Positions 8,681-17,645 of a DNA stretch of 64,000 bases are shown here, piece by piece; position 1 is the stretch's first letter, and the number at the start of each line of letters is the position of its first letter. The notes under the pieces are model-generated. The model worked only from the letters and a program-made list of their open reading frames with translations, had not been told where the DNA came from and searched no databases. The stretch is from assembly GCF_003604215.1 (NCBI RefSeq), contig NZ_QXGS01000001.1, positions 682,001 through 746,000 of the forward strand, given 5' to 3'. The position numbers and the translations under genes were made by a program. The stretch is from Teichococcus vastitatis (lineage in GTDB: Bacteria; Pseudomonadota; Alphaproteobacteria; Acetobacterales; Acetobacteraceae).

Positions 8681-9640
8681 ATGTCCGATGATCCGCTTGC
8701 CCGCGGCATCCCCGTGGGCTTGTCGATCGTGGTGCCGGTGTATCGCGGCGCCGATACGGTGGGCCGGCTCGTCGCCGCGCTCTCGGCCCTGCGGCCGGAG
8801 GGCGGGCTGGAGATCATTCTGGTCAATGACGGCAGCCCCGACAATAGCGGCGAGGTGTGCCGCGAGCTGGCGCGCACCGCCAGTGTGCCGGTCACCTACA
8901 TCGAGCATGCGCGCAATTTCGGCGAGCACAACGCCGTCATGACCGGGCTGCGGCACATGCGCGGCCGCTACGTCATCACCATGGACGACGACCTGCAGAA
9001 CCCGCCGGAGGAAGTGCTGAAGCTGTACGACCATGCCCGGCTCGGGCGCTGGGACGTGGTGTACACCCGCTATGCCGAGAAGAAGCATGAGGGCTGGCGC
9101 AATCTCGGCTCCCGCTTCGCCAACTGGGTGGCGGACCAGCTGATGGACAAGCCGAAGGGCCTGTACCTGTCCTCCTTCCGATGCATGTGCGCGCTGGTGG
9201 TGCAGCAGGTCACGCGCTACGCCGGCCCGTATCCCTATGTGGACGGGCTGGTGATGCAGGTGACGCAGCGCATCGACAGCATCGAGGTGCTGCACCTGGC
9301 GCGCATGGAAGGCCGCTCCAACTACACGCTGCGGCGGCTGGTGCGGCTGTGGCTGAACCTCGCCACCAACTTCTCGCTGATGCCGCTGCGGCTGGCGATG
9401 CTGGCGGGCATCGGCATGGGCGTGCTGGGCGTGATCGGTGCGGTGTTCACCATGATCGAGGCGCTGACCAAGGAAACGCCCTCCGGCTGGGCCTCGGTGA
9501 TGACGGTGACGCTGCTCGTCGCCGGCATGCAGTTCCTGATCCTGGGCGTGATGGGCGAGTATATCGGCCGGGCCTTCCTGTCGGCCAATGGCAAGCCGCA
9601 AGGTGTGGTGCGGGATGTGGTGACCGGCGGGCCGCGCTGA
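8681..9640 (+). CDS. GT2 family polyprenyl-phosphate glycosyltransferase (DPM1/GtrB/ArnC-like)
   Basis: 319 residues. The N-terminal GT-A domain has VVPVYRGAD, the LVNDGSPDNS loop and a DDDLQNPPEE metal-binding motif (about 102-111), as in enzymes that move a sugar from a nucleotide donor to polyprenyl phosphate. Two C-terminal membrane helices (about 235-260 and 275-300) anchor it on the cytoplasmic face. A GGAGG at 8671-8675, five bases before the ATG at 8681, decides the start; the upstream ATG at 8621 lacks such a site. Its stop overlaps the start of the small transporter (TGATG), the usual pairing of sugar-lipid synthase and flippase. Confidence 0.93.
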   Translation: MSDDPLARGIPVGLSIVVPVYRGADTVGRLVAALSALRPEGGLEIILVNDGSPDNSGEVCRELARTASVPVTYIEHARNFGEHNAVMTGLRHMRGRYVITMDDDLQNPPEEVLKLYDHARLGRWDVVYTRYAEKKHEGWRNLGSRFANWVADQLMDKPKGLYLSSFRCMCALVVQQVTRYAGPYPYVDGLVMQVTQRIDSIEVLHLARMEGRSNYTLRRLVRLWLNLATNFSLMPLRLAMLAGIGMGVLGVIGAVFTMIEALTKETPSGWASVMTVTLLVAGMQFLILGVMGEYIGRAFLSANGKPQGVVRDVVTGGPR

Positions 9641-9987
9641 TGCTGGCCTCCGGGATGTTCCACTGGCTGACGCTCGCCGCCGCCATCTGCACCTCGCTGG
9701 CCGGGCAGGTGCTGCTGAAGATGGGCACAATCGGCGGCGGCAGCTTCGTCACGCAGTTGTTCCGCTGGCAAACGGTGATCGGGCTCGGCCTCTATGGCGG
9801 CGCGGCGATGCTCTACATCGTGGCGCTGCGCAAGCTGCCGATGAGCGTGGCGCTGCCCTGCACCGCCGCGTCCTACATCATCGTCGCAGTGATCGGCCAC
9901 TTCGCCTTTGGCGAGGCGCTGGGGGCGCAGAAGCTGGCGGCGATCGCGCTGATCTCGGCCGGCGTGGTGCTGCTGGCCACCGCCTGA
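9640..9987 (+). CDS. small four-TM EamA/SMR-like protein, putative lipid-linked sugar flippase
   Basis: 115 residues with four predicted membrane helices, resembling single-repeat DMT proteins such as ArnE/ArnF and EmrE-type SMR. Seen: a GQVLLKMG segment in TM1, a charged KLPMS loop and FGEALGAQKLAAI near the last helix. The start codon overlaps the GT2 stop, so production is probably coupled. By analogy with ArnC-ArnE/F and GtrB-GtrA pairs it would move the polyprenyl-phosphate sugar across the membrane. This role is inference from pairing; a general SMR exporter is the alternative. Confidence 0.85.
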   Translation: MLASGMFHWLTLAAAICTSLAGQVLLKMGTIGGGSFVTQLFRWQTVIGLGLYGGAAMLYIVALRKLPMSVALPCTAASYIIVAVIGHFAFGEALGAQKLAAIALISAGVVLLATA

Positions 9988-10063
9988 CACGGCCGCGGAG
10001 CAGTCCGAAACTTGCAGCCGGCCGGTTCCGGACTCAGGCAGGCCCGCCGCAGGAGAATGCCCA

Positions 10064-10993
10064 ATGCCGACGCCGAGCCATCCCGCCCCCCGGCCGCGCC
10101 GCGGCCCGATGCAGCGCCTGTGGGGCATGCCGGTGCTGCTGCTGGTGGCAGCGTCACTGTTCTGGGCCGGCAATTTCGTTATCGGCCGCGCCGTGCATGG
10201 CATTGTTCCGCCCTTCTTCCTGGCGTTCTGGCGGTGGATGCTGGCGCTGCTGCTGTTGTTGCCCTTCGCATGGCCGCATCTGCGGCGGGATGCCCCGGCG
10301 CTGTTCCGGCAATGGCCGCTGATGCTGCTGCTCGGGCTGCTCGGCATCGCGGTGTTCAGCACCTTCGTTTATCTCGGGCTGCGGTCCACCACGGCGGTGA
10401 ACGGCGCGTTGCTGCAATCGGTGATCCCGCTCGCCATTCTCGCCTGTTCCTTTCTGGTGTTCGGGGAAGCGCCGCGGCCGCGGCAATTGCTGGGTCTGGC
10501 GCTGTCGCTGGCCGGGGTGGTGTGCATCGCCTCGCATGGCTCGCTGGAGGATCTGCTGGGGCTGCGGCTGCGCGCCGGCGATCTCTGGATCATGGGCGCG
10601 GTGCTGGCCTATGCCATCTATTCTGCCTGCCTGCGCCTGCGCCCCCGGGTGCATCCGCTGAGCTTCCTGTTCTGCGCGGTCGCCGCCAGCCTCCTCGCCC
10701 TGCTGCCGGCTTGGCTGTGGGAGGCGGCGGCGCGGCCCTTGCCGCCGCTGGGAGCCGCGACGCTGTTGTCGGTGGGCTATCTCGCGGTGTTTCCCTCGCT
10801 GCTGTCCTACCTGTTCTTCAATCGCGGCGTGGAACTAATCGGGGCCAACCGGGCCGGGCAGTTCATCCACCTGCTGCCGGTGTTCGGCAGCCTGATGGCC
10901 GTGGTTTTCCTGGGCGAGGCGCTGGAACTGTTCCACTTGGCCGGGCTGGCGCTGATCGGCGGCGGTATTCTGCTGGCGATGCGCGCACGCTGA
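10064..10993 (+). CDS. EamA/DMT family transporter
   Basis: 309 residues, ten membrane helices in two EamA repeats. A clear AGGAGA (10051-10056) precedes the ATG by seven bases. The first repeat has the SLFWAGNFVIGRAVHG segment common in this family, and the second ends with FLGEALELFHLAGLALIGGG. A basic, proline-rich N-terminus of about 20 residues precedes TM1. It ends three bases before the convergent CDF gene. Substrate unknown. Confidence 0.92.
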   Translation: MPTPSHPAPRPRRGPMQRLWGMPVLLLVAASLFWAGNFVIGRAVHGIVPPFFLAFWRWMLALLLLLPFAWPHLRRDAPALFRQWPLMLLLGLLGIAVFSTFVYLGLRSTTAVNGALLQSVIPLAILACSFLVFGEAPRPRQLLGLALSLAGVVCIASHGSLEDLLGLRLRAGDLWIMGAVLAYAIYSACLRLRPRVHPLSFLFCAVAASLLALLPAWLWEAAARPLPPLGAATLLSVGYLAVFPSLLSYLFFNRGVELIGANRAGQFIHLLPVFGSLMAVVFLGEALELFHLAGLALIGGGILLAMRAR

Positions 10994-10996
10994 GCG

Positions 10997-11602
10997 TCAG
11001 GCCGACGCCGCGCGGCCTTCCTCGCGCGCCGCCTGCCAGACATCCCGCGCCGCGTCGGCGTTCAAGGCGCCGATGCCGAGGCCGGTGATCAGGTCCGGCC
11101 ATGCGGAGGCCCACAGAAACGCGGTGACCAGCCCGGCCAGGATGATGGCGATGTTGGCCAGCACGTCGTTGCGCGCCGACAGAAAGGCGGCGCGCGTCAG
11201 GCTGCCGCCACCGCGGTGGACCCGCGCCAGCATCGCGGTGCAGAGCAGGTTGACCAGCATGGCGCCGGCGCCCGCCAGAGTCAGCGCCAGTGGCGCCGGC
11301 GGCACGGGCGCTTGGAACTTGGTCCAGGCGGTCCACAGCGTGGCCAACGCCGGCACCAGCAGGATCAGGGCCAGCACCCGGCCGAGCCGCGCGCGGCGGC
11401 GCAGGCTCCAGCCCAACCCCAGCAGGATCAGCAGGTTCAGCGAGGCGTCTTCCAGGAAGTCGATGCTGTCGGCCAGCAGCGACACCGAGCCGATGGCGAG
11501 CGCCACGGCGAATTCCACGCCGAAATAGCCGAGGTTCAGCGCCGCGACCCGTCGCACCACCCGCCGCAGCGCCGGGTCAGCGGCGGCCACGGCGCCGGTC
11601 AC
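10997..11602 (-). CDS. cation diffusion facilitator family protein lacking the cytoplasmic domain
   Basis: 201 residues, about half the usual CDF length: only the membrane domain is present. TM2 has ADSIDFLEDA, fitting the Asp-x3-Asp metal site, whereas the TM5 site reads SARND, so the His of the usual HxxxD is Ser. The GTG at 11602 overlaps the stop of the gamma-glutamyltransferase gene as GTGA, which is why I prefer it over the longer GTG start at 11626. Probably a heavy-metal (Zn, Fe, Mn or Co) transporter or a relative with altered specificity. Short CDF proteins without the C-terminal domain are known. Confidence 0.85.
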   Translation of the reverse strand: MTGAVAAADPALRRVVRRVAALNLGYFGVEFAVALAIGSVSLLADSIDFLEDASLNLLILLGLGWSLRRRARLGRVLALILLVPALATLWTAWTKFQAPVPPAPLALTLAGAGAMLVNLLCTAMLARVHRGGGSLTRAAFLSARNDVLANIAIILAGLVTAFLWASAWPDLITGLGIGALNADAARDVWQAAREEGRAASA

Positions 11603-13194
11603 CGCGCCGCCACCGCCGCCGACCACGGCGTCATGGCATCGCTGATGCCGGCGAACCCCGCCTCCTCCCGCCGGATCAGGTTAGGGCAGGCGAAGTTCAC
11701 CGGCAGCACGGCGTGCTCCACCACGGTGAGCTCGCCCTGCGCCTCCAGCGCCGCCAGAACCTCGGCCGGCAGGCGGCGGTCGGCGGTGGCGCCGTCCGGC
11801 CCCGACACGTCGATGCGCGGGTGGTGCGCCGCTTCCTCCGGCGTCATGCCGAAATCCAAGGTGAAGGCCAGCATCTGCGCCACCGAGGCCAGGATGCGCC
11901 GCCCGCCCGAGGCGCCCAGCGCCATCACCGGTCCGGTGCCGTCGGACACCGTCACCGGGCACATGTTGCAGAGCGGCCGGGCGCCGGGACGGATGGCATT
12001 GGCCGAGCCGGGGCGTGGATCGAACCACATCATGCCGTTGTTCATCAGCACGCCGCTGCCGGGCAGCACCACGCGGCTGCCCATGGAGGAGAGCAGCGTG
12101 GTGGTCATCGCCACCATGTTGCCTTCCGCATCCACCACGGTGAGGTGGGTGGTGCAGGTTTCCGACGGTTCGGCGGCGGTAGCGGCGCCGAGGCCTTCGA
12201 GGCGCTCGGCATAGGCACCGCGCAGCGTGCGGGCCAGGGCGCTGAACCAGGCGGCATCCGGCGCGGCAGAGTCGAGCCTCGCCATCTCCGCCGCCACCCG
12301 CGCCAGGGTGGGCGCAGCGGTCAGCCCGCCGGCGCCCTGCAGCACGATGTCGCCGCGCCAGGGGATGGACAGGGCCGGACGGATGCGCGCCTGGCAGCCG
12401 CGCAGATCTTCGGCCGACAGGAAGCCGCCCATCGCCGCCACATCGGCCACGATGGAGGCCGCGACCTCGCCCTCGTAGAAATCGCGCCATCCGGCGTCGC
12501 GCAGCCGCTCCAGCGTGTCCGGCAGGCGGCCCAGGCGGAAAAAACCCGGTGCCCCCTGGTAGGGCGCCACCGGCGGCAGCCCGTCCGGCAGGTAGATGCG
12601 CGCGCTGTCGGGATACAGCCGCAGCACCTTGGCGGAATTCGCCACCTTCAGCGTGGTGTACCAGTCCTGCGGCAGGCCCCGCCGGGCCAGGGCGATGGCG
12701 GGGCCGAGCAGATCGGCCAGGGCGATGCCGCTGCCGAAGCGCTCGGCCATGGCCGCGTAGCCGGCCACCGCCGACGGGATCACCATCGACAGCGGGCCGT
12801 GGATGTTGCGGTCGCCCTCCACCTCCGGCCAGGAGAACAGGTCCTGCTTCATCCGGCCGGTCATCGGAAAGGCGGAGGGATCGCTGGCGGCGGGGGCGAC
12901 GGGGCCGAAATCCAGCAGTTCGGCCCGGGGCTGTCCGGCCTTGTGGACCAGGGCGAAGCCGATGCCGCCCAGGCCAGAGTTCCAGGGCTCCATCGCCGCC
13001 AGGGCAAAGGCGGTCGCGACCGCGGCGTCGGCCGCGTTGCCGCCGGCCTCCAGCACCGCGACGCCTGCTTCCGCGGCGGCGCGGCTCTGGCTCACCACCA
13101 GGCCCCGCGCGCCGCGCGCCGCCGGCTTGGTGACCTGCCAGTGCTGGGTGGCGAAGGGCGAGGGTGCGTAGGCGATGGCCATGGCGGCGGGCAT
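11599..13194 (-). CDS. gamma-glutamyltransferase family protein
   Basis: 531 residues, an Ntn hydrolase made as a proenzyme that cleaves itself before a Thr. The nucleophile is expected at T348 in TTHLTVVDAEGNMVAM, followed by SRVVLPGSGVLMNNGM, the small-subunit core. The N-terminal part has the family segments LEAGGNAADAAVA and GLGGIGFALVH. No signal peptide is visible, so a cytoplasmic role in amide or glutathione-like metabolism is possible. The ATG at 13194 gives the conserved beginning; 13182 is an alternative. It is translationally coupled to the CDF gene downstream and diverges from malate synthase. Confidence 0.92.
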   Translation of the reverse strand: MPAAMAIAYAPSPFATQHWQVTKPAARGARGLVVSQSRAAAEAGVAVLEAGGNAADAAVATAFALAAMEPWNSGLGGIGFALVHKAGQPRAELLDFGPVAPAASDPSAFPMTGRMKQDLFSWPEVEGDRNIHGPLSMVIPSAVAGYAAMAERFGSGIALADLLGPAIALARRGLPQDWYTTLKVANSAKVLRLYPDSARIYLPDGLPPVAPYQGAPGFFRLGRLPDTLERLRDAGWRDFYEGEVAASIVADVAAMGGFLSAEDLRGCQARIRPALSIPWRGDIVLQGAGGLTAAPTLARVAAEMARLDSAAPDAAWFSALARTLRGAYAERLEGLGAATAAEPSETCTTHLTVVDAEGNMVAMTTTLLSSMGSRVVLPGSGVLMNNGMMWFDPRPGSANAIRPGARPLCNMCPVTVSDGTGPVMALGASGGRRILASVAQMLAFTLDFGMTPEEAAHHPRIDVSGPDGATADRRLPAEVLAALEAQGELTVVEHAVLPVNFACPNLIRREEAGFAGISDAMTPWSAAVAAR

Positions 13195-13348
13195 CCTGTT
13201 CCGTGGATCGGGGCCGCCAGCGTCCACCCATCGGCGGAAACCGGCAATGGGCATTCCACCCCGGTGAGGCGGCGGGGGCGGCTTTGCCGGCGGGCGGCGT
13301 TGCCGTCTATGCTCAGACCAGAAGAACCAGCTTGGAGGATCACGGGGC

Positions 13349-15514
13349 ATGGCGAACACCGAGGCGGGGCTGCAGGTCGCACCCGTGCTGCGTCAGTTCA
13401 TCGAGGCCGAGGCGCTGCCCGGCACCGGCATCGAGCCGGCGGCGTTCTGGTCATCCATGCAGGCGATCCTTGCCGATCTGGGGCCGCGTAACGCCGAGCT
13501 GCTGGCCCGGCGGGACGCGCTGCAGGCGAAGCTCGACGAATGGCACCGGGCGCATCCGCAGAAGCCGGTGGATCTCGCCGCCTACCGCGGCTTCCTGGAG
13601 GAGATCGGCTACCTGCGGCCCGATCCCGGCCCGGTTACCATCACCACCGAGAACGTGGATCCGGAGATCGCCACCCTGGCCGGCCCGCAGTTGGTGGTGC
13701 CGGTGAACAACCCCCGCTACGCGCTGAACGCCGGTAATGCCCGCTGGGGCAGCCTGTATGACGCGCTCTACGGCACGGACGCCATTCCCGAGGAGGGCGC
13801 GCTGGCCCGTGGCGCAGGGGGCAAGGGCGGCTTCAACCGGGCCCGCGGCGAGAAGGTGATCGCCAGGGCCCGCCAAGTGCTGGATGGCGCGGCGCCGCTG
13901 CTGGGCGGGTCCTGGTCGGACGTGGCGGAGCTGTCGGTGGTCGGCGGCGTGCTGGTGGTCGGGCTGGTGCAGGGCGGCGCCACGGCGCTGCGGGATTCCG
14001 CGCAATTCGCCGGCTATGCCGGCAGCGCCGAGGCGCCGTCCGCCATCCTGCTGCGCAACAACGGCCTGCACATGGAGGTGGTGGTCGACAAGGCCCACCC
14101 CATCGGCCGGGAGGACCCGGCCGGCATCGCCGACGTGGTGCTGGAATCCGCCATCTCCACCATCATGGATTGCGAGGATTCGGTCGCCGCCGTGGACGCC
14201 GAGGACAAGGTGGCGGTGTACCGCGCCTGGCTCGGGCTGATGAAAGGCGACCTCGAAGCCTCCTTCGAGAAGGGCGGCCGAACCCAGACCCGGCGGCTGA
14301 ACGGCGACCGCGATTACACCACGCCGGAGGGCGGCACGCTGACGCTGCCCGGCCGCTCGCTGATGCTGGTGCGCAATGTCGGCCACCACATGATGACCGA
14401 TGCCGTGATGCTGGATGGAAGGGAGGTGCCGGAAACCATCCTGGACGCCCTGATCACTGTCGCCATCGCGCTGCACGACGTGAAGGGCCGGCGGCTCAAC
14501 AGCCGCGCCGGCTCCGTCTATATCGTCAAGCCGAAGATGCACGGGCCGGAGGAAGTGGCCTGGGCGAACGAGCTGTTCGGCCGCGTCGAGGACGCGCTCG
14601 GCCTGCCGCGCAACACGTTGAAGATGGGCATCATGGACGAGGAGCGGCGCACCACGGTGAACCTGCGCGCCTGCATCGCCGCCGCGTCGGCGCGCGTCGC
14701 CTTCATCAACACGGGCTTTCTCGACCGCACCGGCGACGAGATCCACACCTCCATGGAGGCCGGGCCGGTGCTGCGCAAGGGCGACATGAAGGGCGCCGCC
14801 TGGATCAAGGCCTATGAGGACTGGAACGTCGACACCGGCCTCGCCTGCGGGCTGCGCGGCAAGTCGCAGATCGGCAAGGGCATGTGGGCGGCGCCCGACA
14901 AGATGGGCGACATGCTGGCGCAGAAGGGCGGCCATCCGAAGGCCGGCGCCAACACCGCCTGGGTGCCCTCCCCCACCGCCGCCACGCTCCATGCGCTGCA
15001 CTACCATGAGACCAGCGTGGCGAAGCGGCAGGAGGAAATCGCGCAGGGCGGGGCGCGCGCCAGGTTGGACGACATCCTGACCATCCCGCTCGGCACCAGC
15101 AACTGGGCACCGGGCGACGTGCAGGCGGAGCTGGACAACAACGCCCAGGGCATCCTCGGCTACGTGGTGCGCTGGATCGACCAGGGCGTCGGCTGCTCCA
15201 AGGTGCCGGACATCAACGATGTCGGCCTGATGGAGGACCGCGCGACGCTGCGCATCTCGGCGCAGCACATCGCCAACTGGCTGCGCCACGGCATCGTCAG
15301 CGAGAGCCAGGTGGAGGACACGCTGCGCCGCATGGCCGCGGTGGTGGACGGGCAGAACAAGGCGGACCCGGCCTACAGGCCGATGGCACCGGGCTATGAC
15401 GGCCCGGCCTTCCGGGCGGCGCGCGACCTGGTGTTCGAGGGCGCCAAGCAGCCGAACGGCTACACCGAGTTCGTGCTGCACCGCCGCCGGCGCGAAGCCA
15501 AGGCGGCGGGCTGA
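13349..15514 (+). CDS. glcB: malate synthase G
   Basis: 721 residues, the normal length of the single-chain G isoform that condenses glyoxylate with acetyl-CoA to malate. The sequence follows the family closely from the N-terminal [16 protein letters not shown] through [16 protein letters not shown] (Mg and glyoxylate region), [16 protein letters not shown] and [18 protein letters not shown] to the C-terminal [17 protein letters not shown] at 13334-13338 precedes the ATG by ten bases. No isocitrate lyase is beside it, so it may serve glycolate/glyoxylate use. An ECF sigma gene starts four bases after its stop. Confidence 0.98.
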   Translation: MANTEAGLQVAPVLRQFIEAEALPGTGIEPAAFWSSMQAILADLGPRNAELLARRDALQAKLDEWHRAHPQKPVDLAAYRGFLEEIGYLRPDPGPVTITTENVDPEIATLAGPQLVVPVNNPRYALNAGNARWGSLYDALYGTDAIPEEGALARGAGGKGGFNRARGEKVIARARQVLDGAAPLLGGSWSDVAELSVVGGVLVVGLVQGGATALRDSAQFAGYAGSAEAPSAILLRNNGLHMEVVVDKAHPIGREDPAGIADVVLESAISTIMDCEDSVAAVDAEDKVAVYRAWLGLMKGDLEASFEKGGRTQTRRLNGDRDYTTPEGGTLTLPGRSLMLVRNVGHHMMTDAVMLDGREVPETILDALITVAIALHDVKGRRLNSRAGSVYIVKPKMHGPEEVAWANELFGRVEDALGLPRNTLKMGIMDEERRTTVNLRACIAAASARVAFINTGFLDRTGDEIHTSMEAGPVLRKGDMKGAAWIKAYEDWNVDTGLACGLRGKSQIGKGMWAAPDKMGDMLAQKGGHPKAGANTAWVPSPTAATLHALHYHETSVAKRQEEIAQGGARARLDDILTIPLGTSNWAPGDVQAELDNNAQGILGYVVRWIDQGVGCSKVPDINDVGLMEDRATLRISAQHIANWLRHGIVSESQVEDTLRRMAAVVDGQNKADPAYRPMAPGYDGPAFRAARDLVFEGAKQPNGYTEFVLHRRRREAKAAG

Positions 15515-15518
15515 GGCC

Positions 15519-16061
15519 ATGGATGGCGGCGGGCAGGATCTGACCGGGCTGCTCGCTGCCGTCGCGGCCGGCGACCGCGCGGCCTTGCGCGGTGTCTATG
15601 ACCGGCAGTCGGTGCGGTTGTTCGGCGTGGCCAACGCCATCCTGCGCGACCGCGACCGCGCCGCCGACGCGCTGCACGACGCCTTTCTCAACATCGCGCG
15701 CCGCGCCGAACAATTCGATCCCGGACGCGGCGCGGCGGAAGCCTGGCTCGGCGGCATCGTCCGCCATGCCGCGCTCGATATCGCCCGACGGCAGGGGCGC
15801 GAGATCCTGACCGACGATCCCGCGCTCGGCGATGCGGCGGTGGATGCCAGCGCCCTGGACAGCGTCGCCGCCCGCGCCGATGGACGCCGGCTGCGCGACT
15901 GCCTGCTGGCGCTGGAGGAACGCAACCGCCACGGCATCCTGCTCGCCTTCGTGCACGGGCTGTCACACGCGCAGATCGCGGCGAGGCTCGACCAGCCGCT
16001 CGGCACGGTGAAGGCATGGATCCGGCGCGGCCTGGCGCAGCTTCGGGGGTGCCTGGCATGA
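15519..16061 (+). CDS. ECF-type RNA polymerase sigma factor (SigK-like)
   Basis: 180 residues. Region 2 covers about 20-90 (AILRDRDRAADALHDAFLNI) and region 4 about 125-178, with the helix-turn-helix GLSHAQIAARLDQPLGTVKA. A weakly conserved linker separates them. Its stop overlaps the start of the anti-sigma gene (ATGA), the standard arrangement of a sigma factor held inactive at the membrane. It starts four bases after glcB, so it may partly be read through from there. Regulon unknown. Confidence 0.94.
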   Translation: MDGGGQDLTGLLAAVAAGDRAALRGVYDRQSVRLFGVANAILRDRDRAADALHDAFLNIARRAEQFDPGRGAAEAWLGGIVRHAALDIARRQGREILTDDPALGDAAVDASALDSVAARADGRRLRDCLLALEERNRHGILLAFVHGLSHAQIAARLDQPLGTVKAWIRRGLAQLRGCLA

Positions 16062-16735
16062 CGCAGGAAGAACGCGACGCGCTGGCCGGCGAATACGTGC
16101 TGGGCACGCTGGAAGCACGCGAGGCCGAGGCGGTTGAGCGCGTCATGGCGCGGGATGCCGAAATGCGCACGGCCGTCGCCGCCTGGGAAGCGCGATTGTC
16201 GCCGCTGATGGCGCTGTCCCCGCCCGAAGCGCCGCCGCCGGCGCTCTGGCAGCGCATCGAGGAATCTCTGTCCGATGCCCCGGCCGGGCCGCGACGCGTG
16301 AACGGCGGCGCGGGCTGGCTTTGGCGGGGCTGGGCGCTGGGCGCCACCGGGCTGGCCGCCGGCCTCGCGGCGCTGCTGCTGCTGCAGCCCGCCGAGCCGC
16401 CGCGGCTGATGACGGTGCTGCTGACCCAGCGCGATCAGCCCGCCTGGGTGGTGGAAACGGCGCGCGAGGGACTGCGGCTGGCTTCGCTGAACCCGCAGCC
16501 CCTGCCGCCGGACCGCGTGCTGCAGCTCTGGGCTCTGCCGCAGGGCGCCACCGCTCCGGTCTCGCTGGGGCTGATCCCGCCCGAGGGACGCATCATCGTG
16601 GCGCCCGGCGGTCTCGAGCCGCAGCCCGGCATGCTGATCGAGATCACGCTGGAGCCGCCAGGCGGATCGCCGCTGCCGCGGCCGAGCGGCCCGGTGCAGT
16701 TCATCGGCAGGCTCACCGCGGCGACGGGGAGCTGA
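16058..16735 (+). CDS. anti-sigma factor, RskA-like
   Basis: 225 residues. The N-terminal 80 hold an anti-sigma domain beginning with the ALAGEYVLGTLEAREAEAVE pattern typical of RskA (anti-sigma-K). One membrane helix lies at about 88-109 and the periplasmic part has the RskA C-terminal fold (LNPQPLPPDRVLQLWALP, SLGLIPPEGRI). It would bind the preceding sigma factor and release it on a periplasmic signal through regulated proteolysis. The zinc-binding HxxxCxxC of ZAS proteins is absent, as expected for RskA types. Confidence 0.92.
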   Translation: MTQEERDALAGEYVLGTLEAREAEAVERVMARDAEMRTAVAAWEARLSPLMALSPPEAPPPALWQRIEESLSDAPAGPRRVNGGAGWLWRGWALGATGLAAGLAALLLLQPAEPPRLMTVLLTQRDQPAWVVETAREGLRLASLNPQPLPPDRVLQLWALPQGATAPVSLGLIPPEGRIIVAPGGLEPQPGMLIEITLEPPGGSPLPRPSGPVQFIGRLTAATGS

Positions 16736-16838
16736 ACCGGATCGCTTTTTCGTGATCAGATGGGCTGCGTCCAAGCCCGCCGGGGCTGCGTAACGCCGGC
16801 AGAGGAGCATCCCGCCCTCACGGAACCGGAGCCACCTG

Positions 16839-17627
16839 ATGATCCTGTCACGTTCCCTCGCCTGCGCCGCCATGATCCTGCCCGGCGTGCTGGGCCTGAC
16901 CCGCGCGGCCGATGCGGCGACCCTGATCGGACTGACCAACAGCAACGAGATCGTCGCCATCGACACCGAGACCCGCATGGCGGCGAAGCCGGTGGCCGTG
17001 CGCGGCGCGGAGGGCACGCTGCTCGGCATCGATCAGCGTCCGGCCGACGGCAAGCTCTACGGCGTCACCAGCGCCGGCCAGATTGTCACGGTGGATCCCG
17101 CCAGCGGCCAAGCCGTCCAGGTCAGCAGCCTGTCGGAGCGTTTCGAGGGCGGCGGCCGCGCCGTGGTGGACTTCAATCCGATGGCCGACCGGCTGCGGCT
17201 GATGGGCATGAACGGCACCAATTTCCGCGTCCATCCCGACACCGGCGCGGTGACGCGGGACGGTGCGCTGAAGTACCAGGCCGGCGCACTCGGCGAGACG
17301 GTGCCGCGCATCACTGCCGGCGCCTATACCAACAGCGTCGGCAAGCCGGCCGCGACGATGCTCTACACCCTGGACATGCTGCTCGGGCAGCTGAACCTGC
17401 AGGCGCCGCCGAATGACGGGGTACAGCAGCCCAAGGTGCTGCTCGGTTCGCTGCCGGCCGGCGCGGCCTTCGACATCGCCAGCCGGGCGGAAGGCGACAA
17501 CACCGCCTGGCTGCTGGCGGATGGTACGCTGCACAACGTGATGCTGGATGGCGGCACGCTGACCACCCTGGGTCCGGTGGCACGGCTGCCGCGCAGCGAG
17601 ATCATCGACGTCGCCGCCATGCGGTGA
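16839..17627 (+). CDS. DUF4394 domain exported protein
   Basis: 262 residues. Residues 1-27 form a Sec signal peptide ending in ADA. The rest is one DUF4394 domain with repeated short beta-blade-like units (LIGLTNSNEIVAIDTET, LLGIDQRPADGKLYGVTSAGQIVTVD, VDFNPMADRLRLMG), a beta-propeller-type pattern. A GGAG seven bases before the ATG supports the start. It stands 103 bases downstream of the anti-sigma gene on the same strand. DUF4394 proteins often sit beside SigK/RskA pairs, so it is probably a target or sensor partner. Function unknown. Confidence 0.9.
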   Translation: MILSRSLACAAMILPGVLGLTRAADAATLIGLTNSNEIVAIDTETRMAAKPVAVRGAEGTLLGIDQRPADGKLYGVTSAGQIVTVDPASGQAVQVSSLSERFEGGGRAVVDFNPMADRLRLMGMNGTNFRVHPDTGAVTRDGALKYQAGALGETVPRITAGAYTNSVGKPAATMLYTLDMLLGQLNLQAPPNDGVQQPKVLLGSLPAGAAFDIASRAEGDNTAWLLADGTLHNVMLDGGTLTTLGPVARLPRSEIIDVAAMR

Positions 17628-17645
17628 GGGCGGGCGGAACCGGCC

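Noticed and set aside
7771-8895. N-terminal extension of the membrane glycosyltransferase frame
   Set aside because: It would lie antisense to the methyltransferase and GT2 genes and has no membrane or family features before residue MKPQL.
11290-13491. 733-codon plus-strand ORF opposite the gamma-glutamyltransferase gene
   Set aside because: Repetitive Arg/His/Gly/Ala shadow composition; the minus-strand gene carries all family motifs.
13451-15520. 689-codon minus-strand ORF opposite glcB
   Set aside because: Mirror of the glcB codon pattern (third-position GC); glcB itself matches the family over its whole length.
16733-16760. ECF promoter (GAACC...CGTGAT) before the DUF4394 gene
   Set aside because: Spacing of about 12 bases is too short for ECF promoters and no second copy was found upstream of the sigma gene.
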